A stretch of 55,427 nucleotides of DNA from an uncultured bacterium (lineage in GTDB: Bacteria > Pseudomonadota > Gammaproteobacteria > Burkholderiales > Burkholderiaceae_E). A program made the position numbers and the translations under genes. Position 1 is the stretch's first letter. Every line of letters begins with the position of its first letter. Under the pieces are notes generated by a model. That model made no database searches. It was not told the origin of the DNA and was given only the letters and a program-made list of their open reading frames with translations. The stretch covers positions 1-55,427 of the forward strand of contig CAIVPX010000014.1 in the NCBI GenBank assembly GCA_903907905.1, given 5' to 3'. This document shows, piece by piece, positions 7,823 to 17,277 of this stretch.

Positions 7823-10105
7823 CTAGCGGGCGATCTTGCCGCCGTCCGTGCGCGTAATCACCAGAGTGGCAGAACGCGGTCGACCCGCAGGCCCATAGCC
7901 TGACGCGCCCGCACTCACGCCGTTTCCGGGCCACTGACTCTCGAAGGTGAAGTTCGAGGCCGTCCCGATGGCGGCCGTGCCTTCGCCGGGGTGCTGCACA
8001 TTGACCAAAAGGACGGTTCCGTCTGCGGTCTCGGTGATGCCGGTGATCTCGCTACCCTTGGGCCCGATCAGGAAACGCTTCAGGCGGGCCTCTCCGAGCA
8101 GCCCCCCCACAAAGGTTCGCTGGATGCCGGTACTGCTGCCTTGAGTGTTGAGGACCGTGTAGGCCCCGCCATCTCCGACTTCACCCGGGACCGCGGCAAA
8201 CAGGCAACAGTTCAGTTCGTCGGTGAAGGCGCCGTCATCGGTCTGAATCCAGAGAATGCCACTCGAAGGGCTGAACCAGAGGCCATCGGGCGAAGACAGC
8301 GAATTGTTGGCCGTCAGGCGCGAGATGTTGACGTTGTCCGCATCGGCGTCTTCCTCGGCGCCAAAGACGAAAATGTCCCACTGAAAACCGGTGGCCGTGG
8401 ACAATCCACCGGACTCACGAAAGCGGATGATGTGTCCGTTGGGGTTGCCCGAGCTCTTCTTGCCGTCCGAGTCAGTGTAGGCTCGGGGATTGGCGGCGTT
8501 GGTGCTTGACGGCGTCCGGTTGGTCGAATTGTTATTGGTCAGGCAGAAGTACACCTCGCCATTGGCCGGGTTGACTGCACCCCATTCCGGGCGATCCATC
8601 TTGGTCGCCCCCACCGCATCGGCTGCGTGGCGCGCATTGACGAAGACATCCGCCTGATTGGCAAAGGCGTACACGGTGTAAGCACGAATGGCCGGCGCGT
8701 CATAGCTGAGCTCGAGCCACTGGCCGGTGCCGTCGTCGCTGAAACGGGCAACGTAAAGTTTGCCTTCGTCAAGATACTTGTTGCCTGCAGCCATCCCGCC
8801 GCCGATGTCGGCCGGATCCCAGGCCGCTGCGCTGACGAACTTGTAGATGTACTCATTGCGCGAATCACAGCCCATGTAAAAGGCCAGCTGCTTGCCTGCA
8901 ACAGGCGCGCTGCACACCGCCGCCTCGTGAGCAAAACGGCCCATCGCCACACGCTTGGCAGGCGTTGAGCCGGGTGCGCAGGGGTCGATCTCGACATTGA
9001 AGCCAAAGGTGTTGGGCTCATTGCGAAAATCGTCGACGGCCGATGCGCCCGACGCAGCGACATTGAATCGGGAGAAGCGGAAGTTCGTGTCGTTGGGCGC
9101 CGTGTACCAGCCCTGACCCAATAGCTTGCCCGTGCTGCCCGCCGGTGCCGTCGAAGCCACGCCGTAGCGCTTGCGCGAAGCGATCGTCTTGGCATCGGGC
9201 AAGGTCGAACCCGACGGCATATTCCAGTAAACCGCCCAGTTTTCCTCACAGGTGAGGTAGGTTCCCCAGGGAGTTTTTCCCATGCCGCAGTTGTTGAGCG
9301 TGCCGCGGGCCGTCGCGCCGGTGGTGTCGAAGCGCGTGACCATCATCTGGCGGATGTTGGCAAGATGCGCAATGGGTCCGCGGATGTCGACCACGGTCTG
9401 CGGAGTGATGCGGCGGTTGTAGGCGGAATCCTGCTTGTAGCCCGTCACCTTGCCGGCTGAATCGAGGTTGAGCTCAACAATCGACACGCCGTGGTGATTG
9501 ATTTCCTTGAGCGATTCAAGCTCAGGCCGTACGCCGCCGTCCCAGCTACCAAACTGATCGAACTTCAGACCAGTACTCGATCCGGAGGTCTGCCCCGCCG
9601 GATGAAAGAAGTGGGCATCCGCAGAGCTCTCGTGATTGACGGCCAGCACGGCCCGGCTGGTGGCCGCGGCAGAGTAGCCGCCGCTCGCGCCCACATAAAA
9701 AATGTCGACGCCGTCATGATGATCGCCAATGCGGCGTGACCAGTCATCAATCTCGGTCCCGAGGTTCGAATACGCGGCAAGCGCGCTGTCGAGCGAATCG
9801 CCCGTCGCATGCAGCACCCGGGCCGTGTAGCCGGTGGGCAGTACAACGGTATCCAGGAGGCTCTTGCCCACCGCGCCAAACGAAAGTTTCGCAGCCGCTG
9901 CAGGCTCGGCGAGGGCTCGCAGGCCGCCGGTGCTGTCGCTTGCGCAGGCGGTGACCAGGGGCAGCACCGACGCCGCCGACAGACCCAACCCGCCGCGCAG
10001 CAGGCGGCGGCGGGCGGGGTCGGCAAGGCCGCGTGCAAGCACGGTCTGAAAGTGTTCGTTGTCCGAGACATTATCGATGGTGTCGTCGTGGTGGCCGAGT
10101 GCCAT
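7823..10105 (-). CDS. phoX: PhoX-family alkaline phosphatase (DUF839), Tat-exported
   Basis: A 760-residue PhoX/DUF839 protein, a calcium/iron-dependent phosphatase that releases phosphate from organic esters outside the cytoplasm. The N-terminus has a twin-arginine signal (ARRRLLRGGLGLSAAS, about 31-46). It is followed by VTAC, which could act as a lipobox with C54, so it may be a Tat lipoprotein. Family segments include LAVNHESS, FDQFGSWDGG, GKTPWGTYLTCEENW and SSPDGLWFSPSSGILWIQTD. The ATG at 10105 has a GGAG site 9 nt upstream; the longer frame to 10171 would run through the upstream regulatory repeats. Four PhoB half-sites lie about 45-90 bp before the start. The gene lies downstream of ppk on the same strand. 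Confidence 0.92.
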   Translation of the reverse strand: MALGHHDDTIDNVSDNEHFQTVLARGLADPARRRLLRGGLGLSAASVLPLVTACASDSTGGLRALAEPAAAAKLSFGAVGKSLLDTVVLPTGYTARVLHATGDSLDSALAAYSNLGTEIDDWSRRIGDHHDGVDIFYVGASGGYSAAATSRAVLAVNHESSADAHFFHPAGQTSGSSTGLKFDQFGSWDGGVRPELESLKEINHHGVSIVELNLDSAGKVTGYKQDSAYNRRITPQTVVDIRGPIAHLANIRQMMVTRFDTTGATARGTLNNCGMGKTPWGTYLTCEENWAVYWNMPSGSTLPDAKTIASRKRYGVASTAPAGSTGKLLGQGWYTAPNDTNFRFSRFNVAASGASAVDDFRNEPNTFGFNVEIDPCAPGSTPAKRVAMGRFAHEAAVCSAPVAGKQLAFYMGCDSRNEYIYKFVSAAAWDPADIGGGMAAGNKYLDEGKLYVARFSDDGTGQWLELSYDAPAIRAYTVYAFANQADVFVNARHAADAVGATKMDRPEWGAVNPANGEVYFCLTNNNSTNRTPSSTNAANPRAYTDSDGKKSSGNPNGHIIRFRESGGLSTATGFQWDIFVFGAEEDADADNVNISRLTANNSLSSPDGLWFSPSSGILWIQTDDGAFTDELNCCLFAAVPGEVGDGGAYTVLNTQGSSTGIQRTFVGGLLGEARLKRFLIGPKGSEITGITETADGTVLLVNVQHPGEGTAAIGTASNFTFESQWPGNGVSAGASGYGPAGRPRSATLVITRTDGGKIAR

Positions 10106-10148
10106 GGGGTTTGCTCCGTGAGTCGAGAGAAAACCCGAGCTTGGCGGG

Positions 10149-10192
10149 CGAGCATGACAAGCTCGTGGCAAAGCGATGACATTTGTTTGACA
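10149..10192 (-). promoter_or_regulatory. Tandem Pho boxes (four PhoB half-sites) upstream of phoX
   Basis: Read on the minus strand, four direct 11-bp repeats begin at 10192, 10181, 10170 and 10159 with TGTCA, TGTCA, TGCCA and TGTCA. The first pair, GTGTCAAACAAATGTCAT, closely matches the E. coli Pho box. The perfect 11-bp phase over four units indicates two adjacent PhoB dimer sites. They end about 45 bp before the phoX ATG, which fits activation under phosphate starvation. Confidence 0.82.
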
Positions 10193-10234
10193 CGCCCCGG
10201 GATCGGGCCGCGCACGGCCCGCAGGTCCAAGGGC

Positions 10235-12325
10235 TCAGCCGGCGAGGTGGGCGTCGAGACGCTCGAGCAGCGCCATCTGCGAGCGGTATCCCGCATGGCG
10301 GCCGCGGGGACGGCTTCGCGCGTAGTCGCCCTCGGCGTCCATCAGCCAGGCATCGAGATTGTCGCGAAGGTGCACCTTGATCGCCTCGTCGATCACGCGA
10401 TCGCGAAGCTTGCGATCGCGCACCGGGAAGGCCACCTCGACGCGACGCAGCAGGTTGCGGTCCATCCAGTCGGCCGAGGCCAGCCAGACCGCCGGGTCGC
10501 CATCGTTGTGGAACACGTAGACGCGACTGTGCTCGAGAAAGCGCCCCACGACCGAGCGCACCCGGATGTTTTCGGACAAGCCCGGCACGCCCGGTCGCAG
10601 CGCACAGACACCGCGTACGATCAGATCGACCTGCACACCGGCGGCGCTTGCCTCGTACAGTGCGTCAATCACCGGTTGCGACAACAGCGCATTGACCTTG
10701 GCGGCAATCGCGGCCTTGCGACCCGCTCGCGCGTGCGCGATTTCGCGCTGGATTGATTCGAGCACCATGTCGAGCAGGCTGAAGGGCGCCTGCGCCAGCG
10801 CGCGAAGCTGACCGCGCTCGCCGAGCCCCGTCAGGCGACGGAACACTTCGTGAACGTCCGCGCAGATCTCCTCGTCCGCCGTGAACAGGCCGAAGTCTTC
10901 GTAGAGCCGCGCGGTTCGGGGGTGATAGTTGCCCGTGCCCAGATGAACATAGCGGCGAAGCCGGGTGGTGCCCGACGGGTCAGGCTCGCGGCGCAGCACC
11001 AAGGCCATCTTGGCGTGCGTCTTGTGGCCCACCACGCCATACACGACATGCGCGCCCACGTGCTCGAGCTTGGCCGCCCAGTTGATGTTGGTCTCCTCAT
11101 CGAAGCGCGCCATGAGTTCGACCACCACCGTCACTTCCTTGCCCGCCTTGGCCGCATCGATCAGCGATTGCATCAGGGCTGAATCGTCGCCGGTGCGGTA
11201 GACCGTCTGCTTGATGGCGACGACGCTCGGATCGCGCGCGGCACTCATCAGAAAGCGCATGACCGGCGAGAAGGATTCGTAGGGATGGTGAACCAGGACG
11301 TCGCGCTTTCGAATCGCCGCGAACAGATCGCGCGCCCTGAGCGTTGCCGGAACTGCCGCCTCGAAGGCGGGAAACTTGAGGTCGGCGCGATCGACGAGAT
11401 CGATCACCTGCTGAAGGCGCACCAGATTGACCGGGCCGTTCACCCGATAGCAGTCGCGCGCCCCCAGTTCAAATTCGCCCAACAGCAATCCGACCAGGTG
11501 CTCCGGAATATCGGCCGATACCTCCAGACGCACCTCGTCACCGAACTGCCGCTGCAGCAACTCCCCCTGCAGCGCCTCGCGAAGATCGGTCACCTCCTCG
11601 TCGTCGACGAACAGATCGCTGTTTCGGGTCAAGCGAAACTGATGAACCTCGCGAACCTTCATGCCCGGAAACAGCCGACCGACAAAGCCCTGCACGATGG
11701 AGGTGAGCAGCATCATGCCGTGAGCGTGCCCGGAGATATCCGGTGGTACCGCCAGCACCCGGGGCAGCGCTCGGGGGGCCTGAACCACCGCCACGCCGGC
11801 CCGACGCCCAAAGGCGTCATGACCATCGAGTTCCACGATGAAGTTCAGGCTCTTGTTGAGAATGCGGGGAAAGGGATGTGCCGGATCCAGTGCGATCGGG
11901 GTGAGCAGCGGTTCGATCTCGGTATCGAAGATCCGGCTGGCCCACTCGGTCTGGGCCTCGCTCCAGTCCGCCATCAGATGGATGACGATGCCTTCGGCGG
12001 CCAGCGCAGGTCGGACCGTGTCGTTGAGGAGCCGGTACTGCCGATCGACCAGTTCGCGTGCACGGCAGGCGATGTCATCAAGGCTGGACTCGAGGGCGCA
12101 GGCATCGTCGCGGCCGAGTTTCAGCCGCTGCTGCAGTTCGGCCACCCGGATCTCGAAGAGCTCGTCCAGGTTGTTGCTGACGATGGTGATGTAGCGCAAA
12201 CGCTCGAGCGCGGGCACCGACGCGTCACCTGCCATGGCGAGCACCCGTTCATTGAACTTCAAAATGCCCTGCTCCCGGTTGAGCAGGCGCTGAACGGAGG
12301 GGTGGGAAGCGCTCATGGGGATCAT
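10235..12325 (-). CDS. ppk: Polyphosphate kinase 1
   Basis: A PPK1 enzyme of about 696 residues that reversibly builds polyphosphate from ATP. The N-terminal domain starts with LLNREQGILKFNERVL and VSNNLDELFEIRV. The catalytic half has the VYRTGDDSALMQSLIDAA segment, GHKTHAKM (the phospho-histidine region) and HLGTGNYHPRTARLYEDF. Two close start codons exist, at 12325 (MIPMSAS) and 12316 (MSAS); any longer version would run back into the divergent ppx gene. A Pho box lies only 15 bp before the first ATG, which favours the downstream ATG (see findings). It is divergent from ppx and upstream of phoX on the same strand. Confidence 0.95.
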   Translation of the reverse strand: MIPMSASHPSVQRLLNREQGILKFNERVLAMAGDASVPALERLRYITIVSNNLDELFEIRVAELQQRLKLGRDDACALESSLDDIACRARELVDRQYRLLNDTVRPALAAEGIVIHLMADWSEAQTEWASRIFDTEIEPLLTPIALDPAHPFPRILNKSLNFIVELDGHDAFGRRAGVAVVQAPRALPRVLAVPPDISGHAHGMMLLTSIVQGFVGRLFPGMKVREVHQFRLTRNSDLFVDDEEVTDLREALQGELLQRQFGDEVRLEVSADIPEHLVGLLLGEFELGARDCYRVNGPVNLVRLQQVIDLVDRADLKFPAFEAAVPATLRARDLFAAIRKRDVLVHHPYESFSPVMRFLMSAARDPSVVAIKQTVYRTGDDSALMQSLIDAAKAGKEVTVVVELMARFDEETNINWAAKLEHVGAHVVYGVVGHKTHAKMALVLRREPDPSGTTRLRRYVHLGTGNYHPRTARLYEDFGLFTADEEICADVHEVFRRLTGLGERGQLRALAQAPFSLLDMVLESIQREIAHARAGRKAAIAAKVNALLSQPVIDALYEASAAGVQVDLIVRGVCALRPGVPGLSENIRVRSVVGRFLEHSRVYVFHNDGDPAVWLASADWMDRNLLRRVEVAFPVRDRKLRDRVIDEAIKVHLRDNLDAWLMDAEGDYARSRPRGRHAGYRSQMALLERLDAHLAG

Positions 12326-12339
12326 GCTGCGCGCGCCGG

Positions 12340-12357
12340 ATGACAAGTTTGTGACAG
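12340..12357 (-). promoter_or_regulatory. Pho box upstream of ppk
   Basis: On the minus strand CTGTCACAAACTTGTCAT is close to the PhoB consensus, with TGTCA half-sites starting at 12356 and 12345, exactly 11 bp apart. It lies in the ppk-ppx intergenic region and is oriented toward ppk. The spacing to a possible -10 (CATGAT, 12326-12321) would place transcription start at about the ppk start codon. Confidence 0.78.
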
Positions 12358-12422
12358 CCGGGTAATCGGTCAAGGCGCTGTCATAATTCGAGACGACACT
12401 CACCGACGAGAACTTCACAGAC

Positions 12423-13922
12423 ATGCCGGAGCCTGCTCTGCTTGCCGCAATCGATCTCGGATCCAACAGCTTCAGATTGCTGATTGCCCAGACCTCGGGC
12501 GAACCCCAGTCCCCCCAACTCAAGCCGCTCGACAGCATCAAACGCAGCGTGAGACTGGCGGCAGGCCTTGACGGCCATCGCAGGCTGGATGCGCTGGCGC
12601 AGCAACGCGGCCTCGATGCTCTGGGCGCGTTCAGTACGCGAATCCGGGCGTTTGCCCCCGAGCGGGTCAGGGCGGTCGCCACCAGCACACTGCGAATCGC
12701 GCGCAACGCAGCCGACTTCCTGGCCGATGCCGAGGCCACGCTGGGTTTTCCCATCGAGGTCATTTCCGGGCAGGAAGAAGCGCGACTGATTTACCTCGGG
12801 GTCGCCCACCATCTGCCTGAGCGGACCGCACCCAGGCTGGTGATCGACATCGGCGGCGGGTCAACCGAATGCATTGTGGGTCATGGCCACACCCCCAAGG
12901 TGCTCGAATCGATCAGTGTCGGCTGCGTGAGCAGCACCGTCAGCCACTTTTCGGATGGCCAGTGCACGGCGGAACGCTTCGAAATTGCTCGTAATGCCGC
13001 TCGAAGGCAGCTCGCCGAGGCGGCCCGTCGAAGCCGGGAGATCGGCTGGCAACAGGCGATTGGAACCTCGGGTACCGCCAAGGCATTGAGCCAACTCGCC
13101 CGCAGCGCATTCGGTGCCGAACGGCTCGACCGGCAAAGCCTTGGACGCATGCGCGAGGCGCTCGTCAAGGCTGGAAGCATGGAGGCCGCGCCCCTCGCTG
13201 GACTCAAGCCCGATCGACGCGCGGTGCTGGCGGGCGGGCTCGCCGTCATGAGCGCCGTGTTTGACGAGTTCGAACTCGAGAGCATCGACTACTGCCCGGC
13301 GGCCCTGCGCGATGGCGTACTGAGAGAGCTCCTCGAGCGCAGACAGGGTGAGGACAGCCGCGCCCTCAGTACCCGGCAGATGGTGCGCCGCTACGGGCTC
13401 GACCCCCGCCGGGGCGAGCGGCTCGCCGAGATGGCGCAGGCGCTCTACGATCAGGCCGCACGCGAGGCCACCGAGGAAAGACTGCGGCGACGCGAATTGC
13501 TGGGCTGGACGGCGCAGCTTGTCGAGATTGGCACATCGATTTCGAGCGAGAACTACCACAGGCACTCGGCCTACATCCTGCAGCACGCGAACATGGCCGG
13601 GTTCACTCAGGCCGAGCAGCAACTGATGTCGACGCTCGCCCTGGGCCAGACCGGGGGATTGCGCAAGCTGCGCGGCCTGATCAACGATGATCTGGGCTGG
13701 CTGACGCTCATCGCCCTGCGACTGGCGGTCATCCTGCAGCGACATGCCGTGGGCGGCGACACGCCCCTGCCTGCGGTCTTCTTCAGGCGCGGCGCGCTGC
13801 GCATCGAGCTGCTTGCCCAGTGGGCGCAAGCCGAACCGCTCCTGCACCAGGCGCTCGTCGAAGAAGCCCGGCTTTGGAGCGAGTCGCGACTGCTGACCGT
13901 CTGCGCCTATCAGCTCATCTGA
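12423..13922 (+). CDS. ppx: Exopolyphosphatase (Ppx/GppA family)
   Basis: A 499-residue Ppx/GppA phosphatase that removes terminal phosphates from polyphosphate and may hydrolyse pppGpp. The ASKHA-fold motifs are visible: AAIDLGSNSFRLLIA at the N-terminus, AVATSTLR, the general base region GQEEARLIYLGV, and the phosphate loop VIDIGGGSTE at about 140-149. The C-terminal HD-like region includes EIGTSISSENYHRHSAYIL. The length fits the long Ppx type. It is divergent from ppk, so the synthetic and degradative enzymes share one intergenic region of about 100 bp. A CATAAT sequence at 12382-12387 could be its -10 element; no clear -35 was found. Confidence 0.95.
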   Translation: MPEPALLAAIDLGSNSFRLLIAQTSGEPQSPQLKPLDSIKRSVRLAAGLDGHRRLDALAQQRGLDALGAFSTRIRAFAPERVRAVATSTLRIARNAADFLADAEATLGFPIEVISGQEEARLIYLGVAHHLPERTAPRLVIDIGGGSTECIVGHGHTPKVLESISVGCVSSTVSHFSDGQCTAERFEIARNAARRQLAEAARRSREIGWQQAIGTSGTAKALSQLARSAFGAERLDRQSLGRMREALVKAGSMEAAPLAGLKPDRRAVLAGGLAVMSAVFDEFELESIDYCPAALRDGVLRELLERRQGEDSRALSTRQMVRRYGLDPRRGERLAEMAQALYDQAAREATEERLRRRELLGWTAQLVEIGTSISSENYHRHSAYILQHANMAGFTQAEQQLMSTLALGQTGGLRKLRGLINDDLGWLTLIALRLAVILQRHAVGGDTPLPAVFFRRGALRIELLAQWAQAEPLLHQALVEEARLWSESRLLTVCAYQLI

Positions 13923-13952
13923 TCAGCTTCGGCGCGCGTACGGCCTCGACCA

Positions 13953-14444
13953 TCACACCAGATCGGGCCCGATCACCGCTCGTAGCGATACGCTGTAACC
14001 GCCGTGGTCGGCGAGCCGCGCGCTCAACCACAGCACCGAGCCTTTTCGTACTGTCCAGGGCTGACCCGTCGCACCCATCGCCAGACTCACGGCCTCACCC
14101 AGCGAGGGCTGATGGCCGATCAGCACCACATGACGGGCCCGACCCTCCTGGCCTTGCGGCCAGCCGGCGACCTCGAGCAGCAGGCTGCCCGGCGCGCCGG
14201 GCGCAAGCCGATCATCGAGGCGCAGTTTCAGCCCCAGCGCCTCGGCCGTCTGTCGCGCGCGCGGCGCGGGGCTGCTGATGACCCTGCAGCGCTCGGGCAG
14301 GCGCGCGAGCAGCCAATGGGCGACCCGGGCCGACTGCTTGCGGCCCCGGTCGCTCAGGGGTCTGGAGAAATCCGCCTCCGCGTCGGCAAGCGCATCACCG
14401 GCATCGGCATGACGCCACAAAATGAGATCCATCCCGGCACTCAT
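13953..14444 (-). CDS. sixA: SixA-type phosphohistidine phosphatase
   Basis: A 163-residue histidine phosphatase of the SixA type. The catalytic RHG-like motif is LWRHADAGDA at the N-terminus and the second catalytic histidine lies in VVLIGHQPSLGE. SixA dephosphorylates phosphohistidine on HPt domains or PTS proteins in the cytoplasm. The ATG at 14444 is preferred; another ATG at 14432 lies closer to the motif and an upstream in-frame TTG at 14471 would overlap the ferredoxin gene. None has a strong ribosome site. It converges on ppx with 30 bp between, and it follows the ferredoxin gene. It is unrelated in sequence to Ppx, but its position beside the polyphosphate genes is common in proteobacteria. 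Confidence 0.85.
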   Translation of the reverse strand: MSAGMDLILWRHADAGDALADAEADFSRPLSDRGRKQSARVAHWLLARLPERCRVISSPAPRARQTAEALGLKLRLDDRLAPGAPGSLLLEVAGWPQGQEGRARHVVLIGHQPSLGEAVSLAMGATGQPWTVRKGSVLWLSARLADHGGYSVSLRAVIGPDLV

Positions 14445-14467
14445 CGAGTCGCCCACAGGATGCAGGC

Positions 14468-15255
<788 letters not shown>

Positions 15256-15268
15256 GCCCTCTCCCTCG

Positions 15269-15853
15269 TCAGAGCTTCGGCGGGCGCTCGCCGCCAAAGC
15301 GCAGCAGATGATAATGGACCTGGCCGGCACGCGCCGAGCGCTCGATCACGAACGCATCGGGCAGATCGACCAGCGCCGCCTCCGACTCGACGTAGACGAG
15401 TGCGCCCTCCACCAGCAGCGCAGGTAACACAGGCCATAGCCGCTCAAGCCATCCCTCGCCAAAAGGCGGGTCGAGAAAGACCAGATCAAAGCGCTGCCCC
15501 GCCCGAGCCAGTCGGGCGAGTCGCGTCGGCGCGTCGTCTTCGAACAGGTCGATGACGCCTGCCGCCTCCAACCGATCCACCGCCTGCCGGATGACGCGAC
15601 AGGCTGCCGGGTCGCGCTCGATCATGAGCACCCGGGCGGCCCCCCTGGACGACGCCTCGAGGCCGAGGGCGCCGGTGCCGGCAAACGCATCAAGACATCG
15701 CCACCCCTCGAGCGACTGCCCCAGCCAGTTGAAGAGCGTCTCGCGCACCCGGTCAGGCGTGGGCCGCAACCCCGGCGCATTGACCACCGTGAGTGGCGTG
15801 CGTTTCCAGAGGCCGCCGATGATGCGAATGCGCTGCGGGGGCGCCGCCTTCAT
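15269..15853 (-). CDS. rsmD: 16S rRNA (guanine(966)-N(2))-methyltransferase
   Basis: A 194-residue RsmD methylating G966 of 16S rRNA with S-adenosylmethionine. The SAM-binding segment [18 protein letters not shown] and the catalytic FLDPPFGEG (a DPPF/NPPY-type motif) are clear, and the N-terminal [12 protein letters not shown] plus [15 protein letters not shown] are family signatures. Its ATG overlaps the stop of the preceding M16 gene (ATGA), and coaD follows; rsmD-coaD linkage is widespread in proteobacteria. It is cytoplasmic, with normal family length. Confidence 0.95.
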   Translation of the reverse strand: MKAAPPQRIRIIGGLWKRTPLTVVNAPGLRPTPDRVRETLFNWLGQSLEGWRCLDAFAGTGALGLEASSRGAARVLMIERDPAACRVIRQAVDRLEAAGVIDLFEDDAPTRLARLARAGQRFDLVFLDPPFGEGWLERLWPVLPALLVEGALVYVESEAALVDLPDAFVIERSARAGQVHYHLLRFGGERPPKL

Positions 15854-17277
15854 GGCCGCGATGCGGGCGGTGCGGCCGCGCCAGACGCAGCCGGCGCCCC
15901 CGCCGCGCCATCGGCCGCCGCCGCACCGACAACCACCGTCACCATCGCCTCCGCACTGAGGTGCCGCGCCAGGGCCGCGCGGACATCGCCCAGTGTCACG
16001 GCCTCGATGCGCTCGGTCCAGCGCTCGAGCCAGTCAAGGGGCAATCCGTAAAACCCGATGGCGGAAAGCTGCGCCAGGATCTTCTGGTTGGAGTCGATTC
16101 GCAGGGCAAAGCCACCGACCAGATTCGACTTGGCCGCTACGAGCTCGGCCTCGGTCGGGCCGTCGCGCAGAAAGCGAGCCAGTTCGTCACGCACCACCTT
16201 GAGCGCCTGATCGGCCTGATCCTTGCGCGTCTGCAGCCCGATCGTGAAGGGTCCCGTCTGAACCATGGGCGAGAAATACGAATACACGCTGTAGGCCAGA
16301 CCACGCTTTTCGCGCACCTGATCGTAGAGCCGCGAGACGAACCCGCCGCCACCCAGGACATAGTTGCCCACGGTCAGCGCAAAAAAATCGGGATCGCCCC
16401 GGGCGATGCCCCGGGACCCCACCAGCAAGTGGCTTTGCGAGGCCGGATGCTCGATGCGACGCTCGACACCGCGCGCGGGCGCCTGAAGCGGTGCGCGGGC
16501 AGGCGACGCCACGCCGCGGGGCAGCCCCTGGGTGAGCGTCTCGGCAATCCGGGCGGCCTGTTCGCGCGACACCGCACCGATCATGGAGACGACCGCGCGA
16601 GATGCCGAGTAATGGTCGGCATGAAAGGCCACCAGATCGTCTCTGCGAACACTGGCGACCGTCTGCGGGTCCGCGTAGCGCCCGTAGGGATGGTCGGGGT
16701 AGAGCAGTGCGCTGAAGGCCCGTCCCGCCATGGTTTCCGGCCGCAGAGCTGCCTCGCGCAGGCTCGCGATCACGCGGGCCTTCTCGCGCTCGAGCACCGC
16801 CTCGGGAAAATTTGGTTGCGACAGCACCTGGGCCAGCAGCGACACCGCGTCATCGAGCTGGGGTTGGCTGAGCAGACTGCGCAGCGACACGCTCGCGCTG
16901 TCGTCGCCGGCACCGCCGCCACGAATGGCCCCGGTGCGCGCAAAACGCTCGGCGATCGCCGCCTCATCCAGCGACCCGGTGCCCTTGGCGAGCAGCCCGT
17001 TGGTGAGCGAAGCCAGGCCCTGACGGCCCGCCGGCACCAGTCGCCCGCCCGCATCGAAATCGATGTTGATGTCGATCATGGGAATGGCGTCTGCCCGCAC
17101 GAAGAGCACCTTCGCGCCCGTGCTGGTCGTCCAGGTCTCGATCGGAAGCACCGCCCACGCCGTACGGCCAACCGTGGCGAGCCACAGGACAGCCAGCGCG
17201 GGCAACAGACAACGCCAGAAACCCGTCGCCCGGGCCCGGACCCGCATGCTCATCGCCACGATGTTGAATCGGATCAT
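15850..17277 (-). CDS. M16-family peptidase-like subunit (non-catalytic type)
   Basis: A 475-residue periplasmic M16-family protein with a signal peptide (a hydrophobic stretch of about residues 20-42 ending ...TAWA). It lacks the HxxEH zinc motif but keeps the C-terminal substrate-binding region SRLYDQVREKRGLAYSVYSYF with the R/Y pair. This is the pattern of the non-catalytic half of two-subunit M16B peptidases. The C-terminus is an alanine/proline-rich tail. Its ATG overlaps the stop of the HxxEH-bearing partner upstream (TGATG), so the two are probably made together and pair. The substrate is unknown; signal-peptide or exported-peptide degradation is possible. Confidence 0.88.
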   Translation of the reverse strand: MIRFNIVAMSMRVRARATGFWRCLLPALAVLWLATVGRTAWAVLPIETWTTSTGAKVLFVRADAIPMIDINIDFDAGGRLVPAGRQGLASLTNGLLAKGTGSLDEAAIAERFARTGAIRGGGAGDDSASVSLRSLLSQPQLDDAVSLLAQVLSQPNFPEAVLEREKARVIASLREAALRPETMAGRAFSALLYPDHPYGRYADPQTVASVRRDDLVAFHADHYSASRAVVSMIGAVSREQAARIAETLTQGLPRGVASPARAPLQAPARGVERRIEHPASQSHLLVGSRGIARGDPDFFALTVGNYVLGGGGFVSRLYDQVREKRGLAYSVYSYFSPMVQTGPFTIGLQTRKDQADQALKVVRDELARFLRDGPTEAELVAAKSNLVGGFALRIDSNQKILAQLSAIGFYGLPLDWLERWTERIEAVTLGDVRAALARHLSAEAMVTVVVGAAAADGAAGAPAASGAAAPPASRP

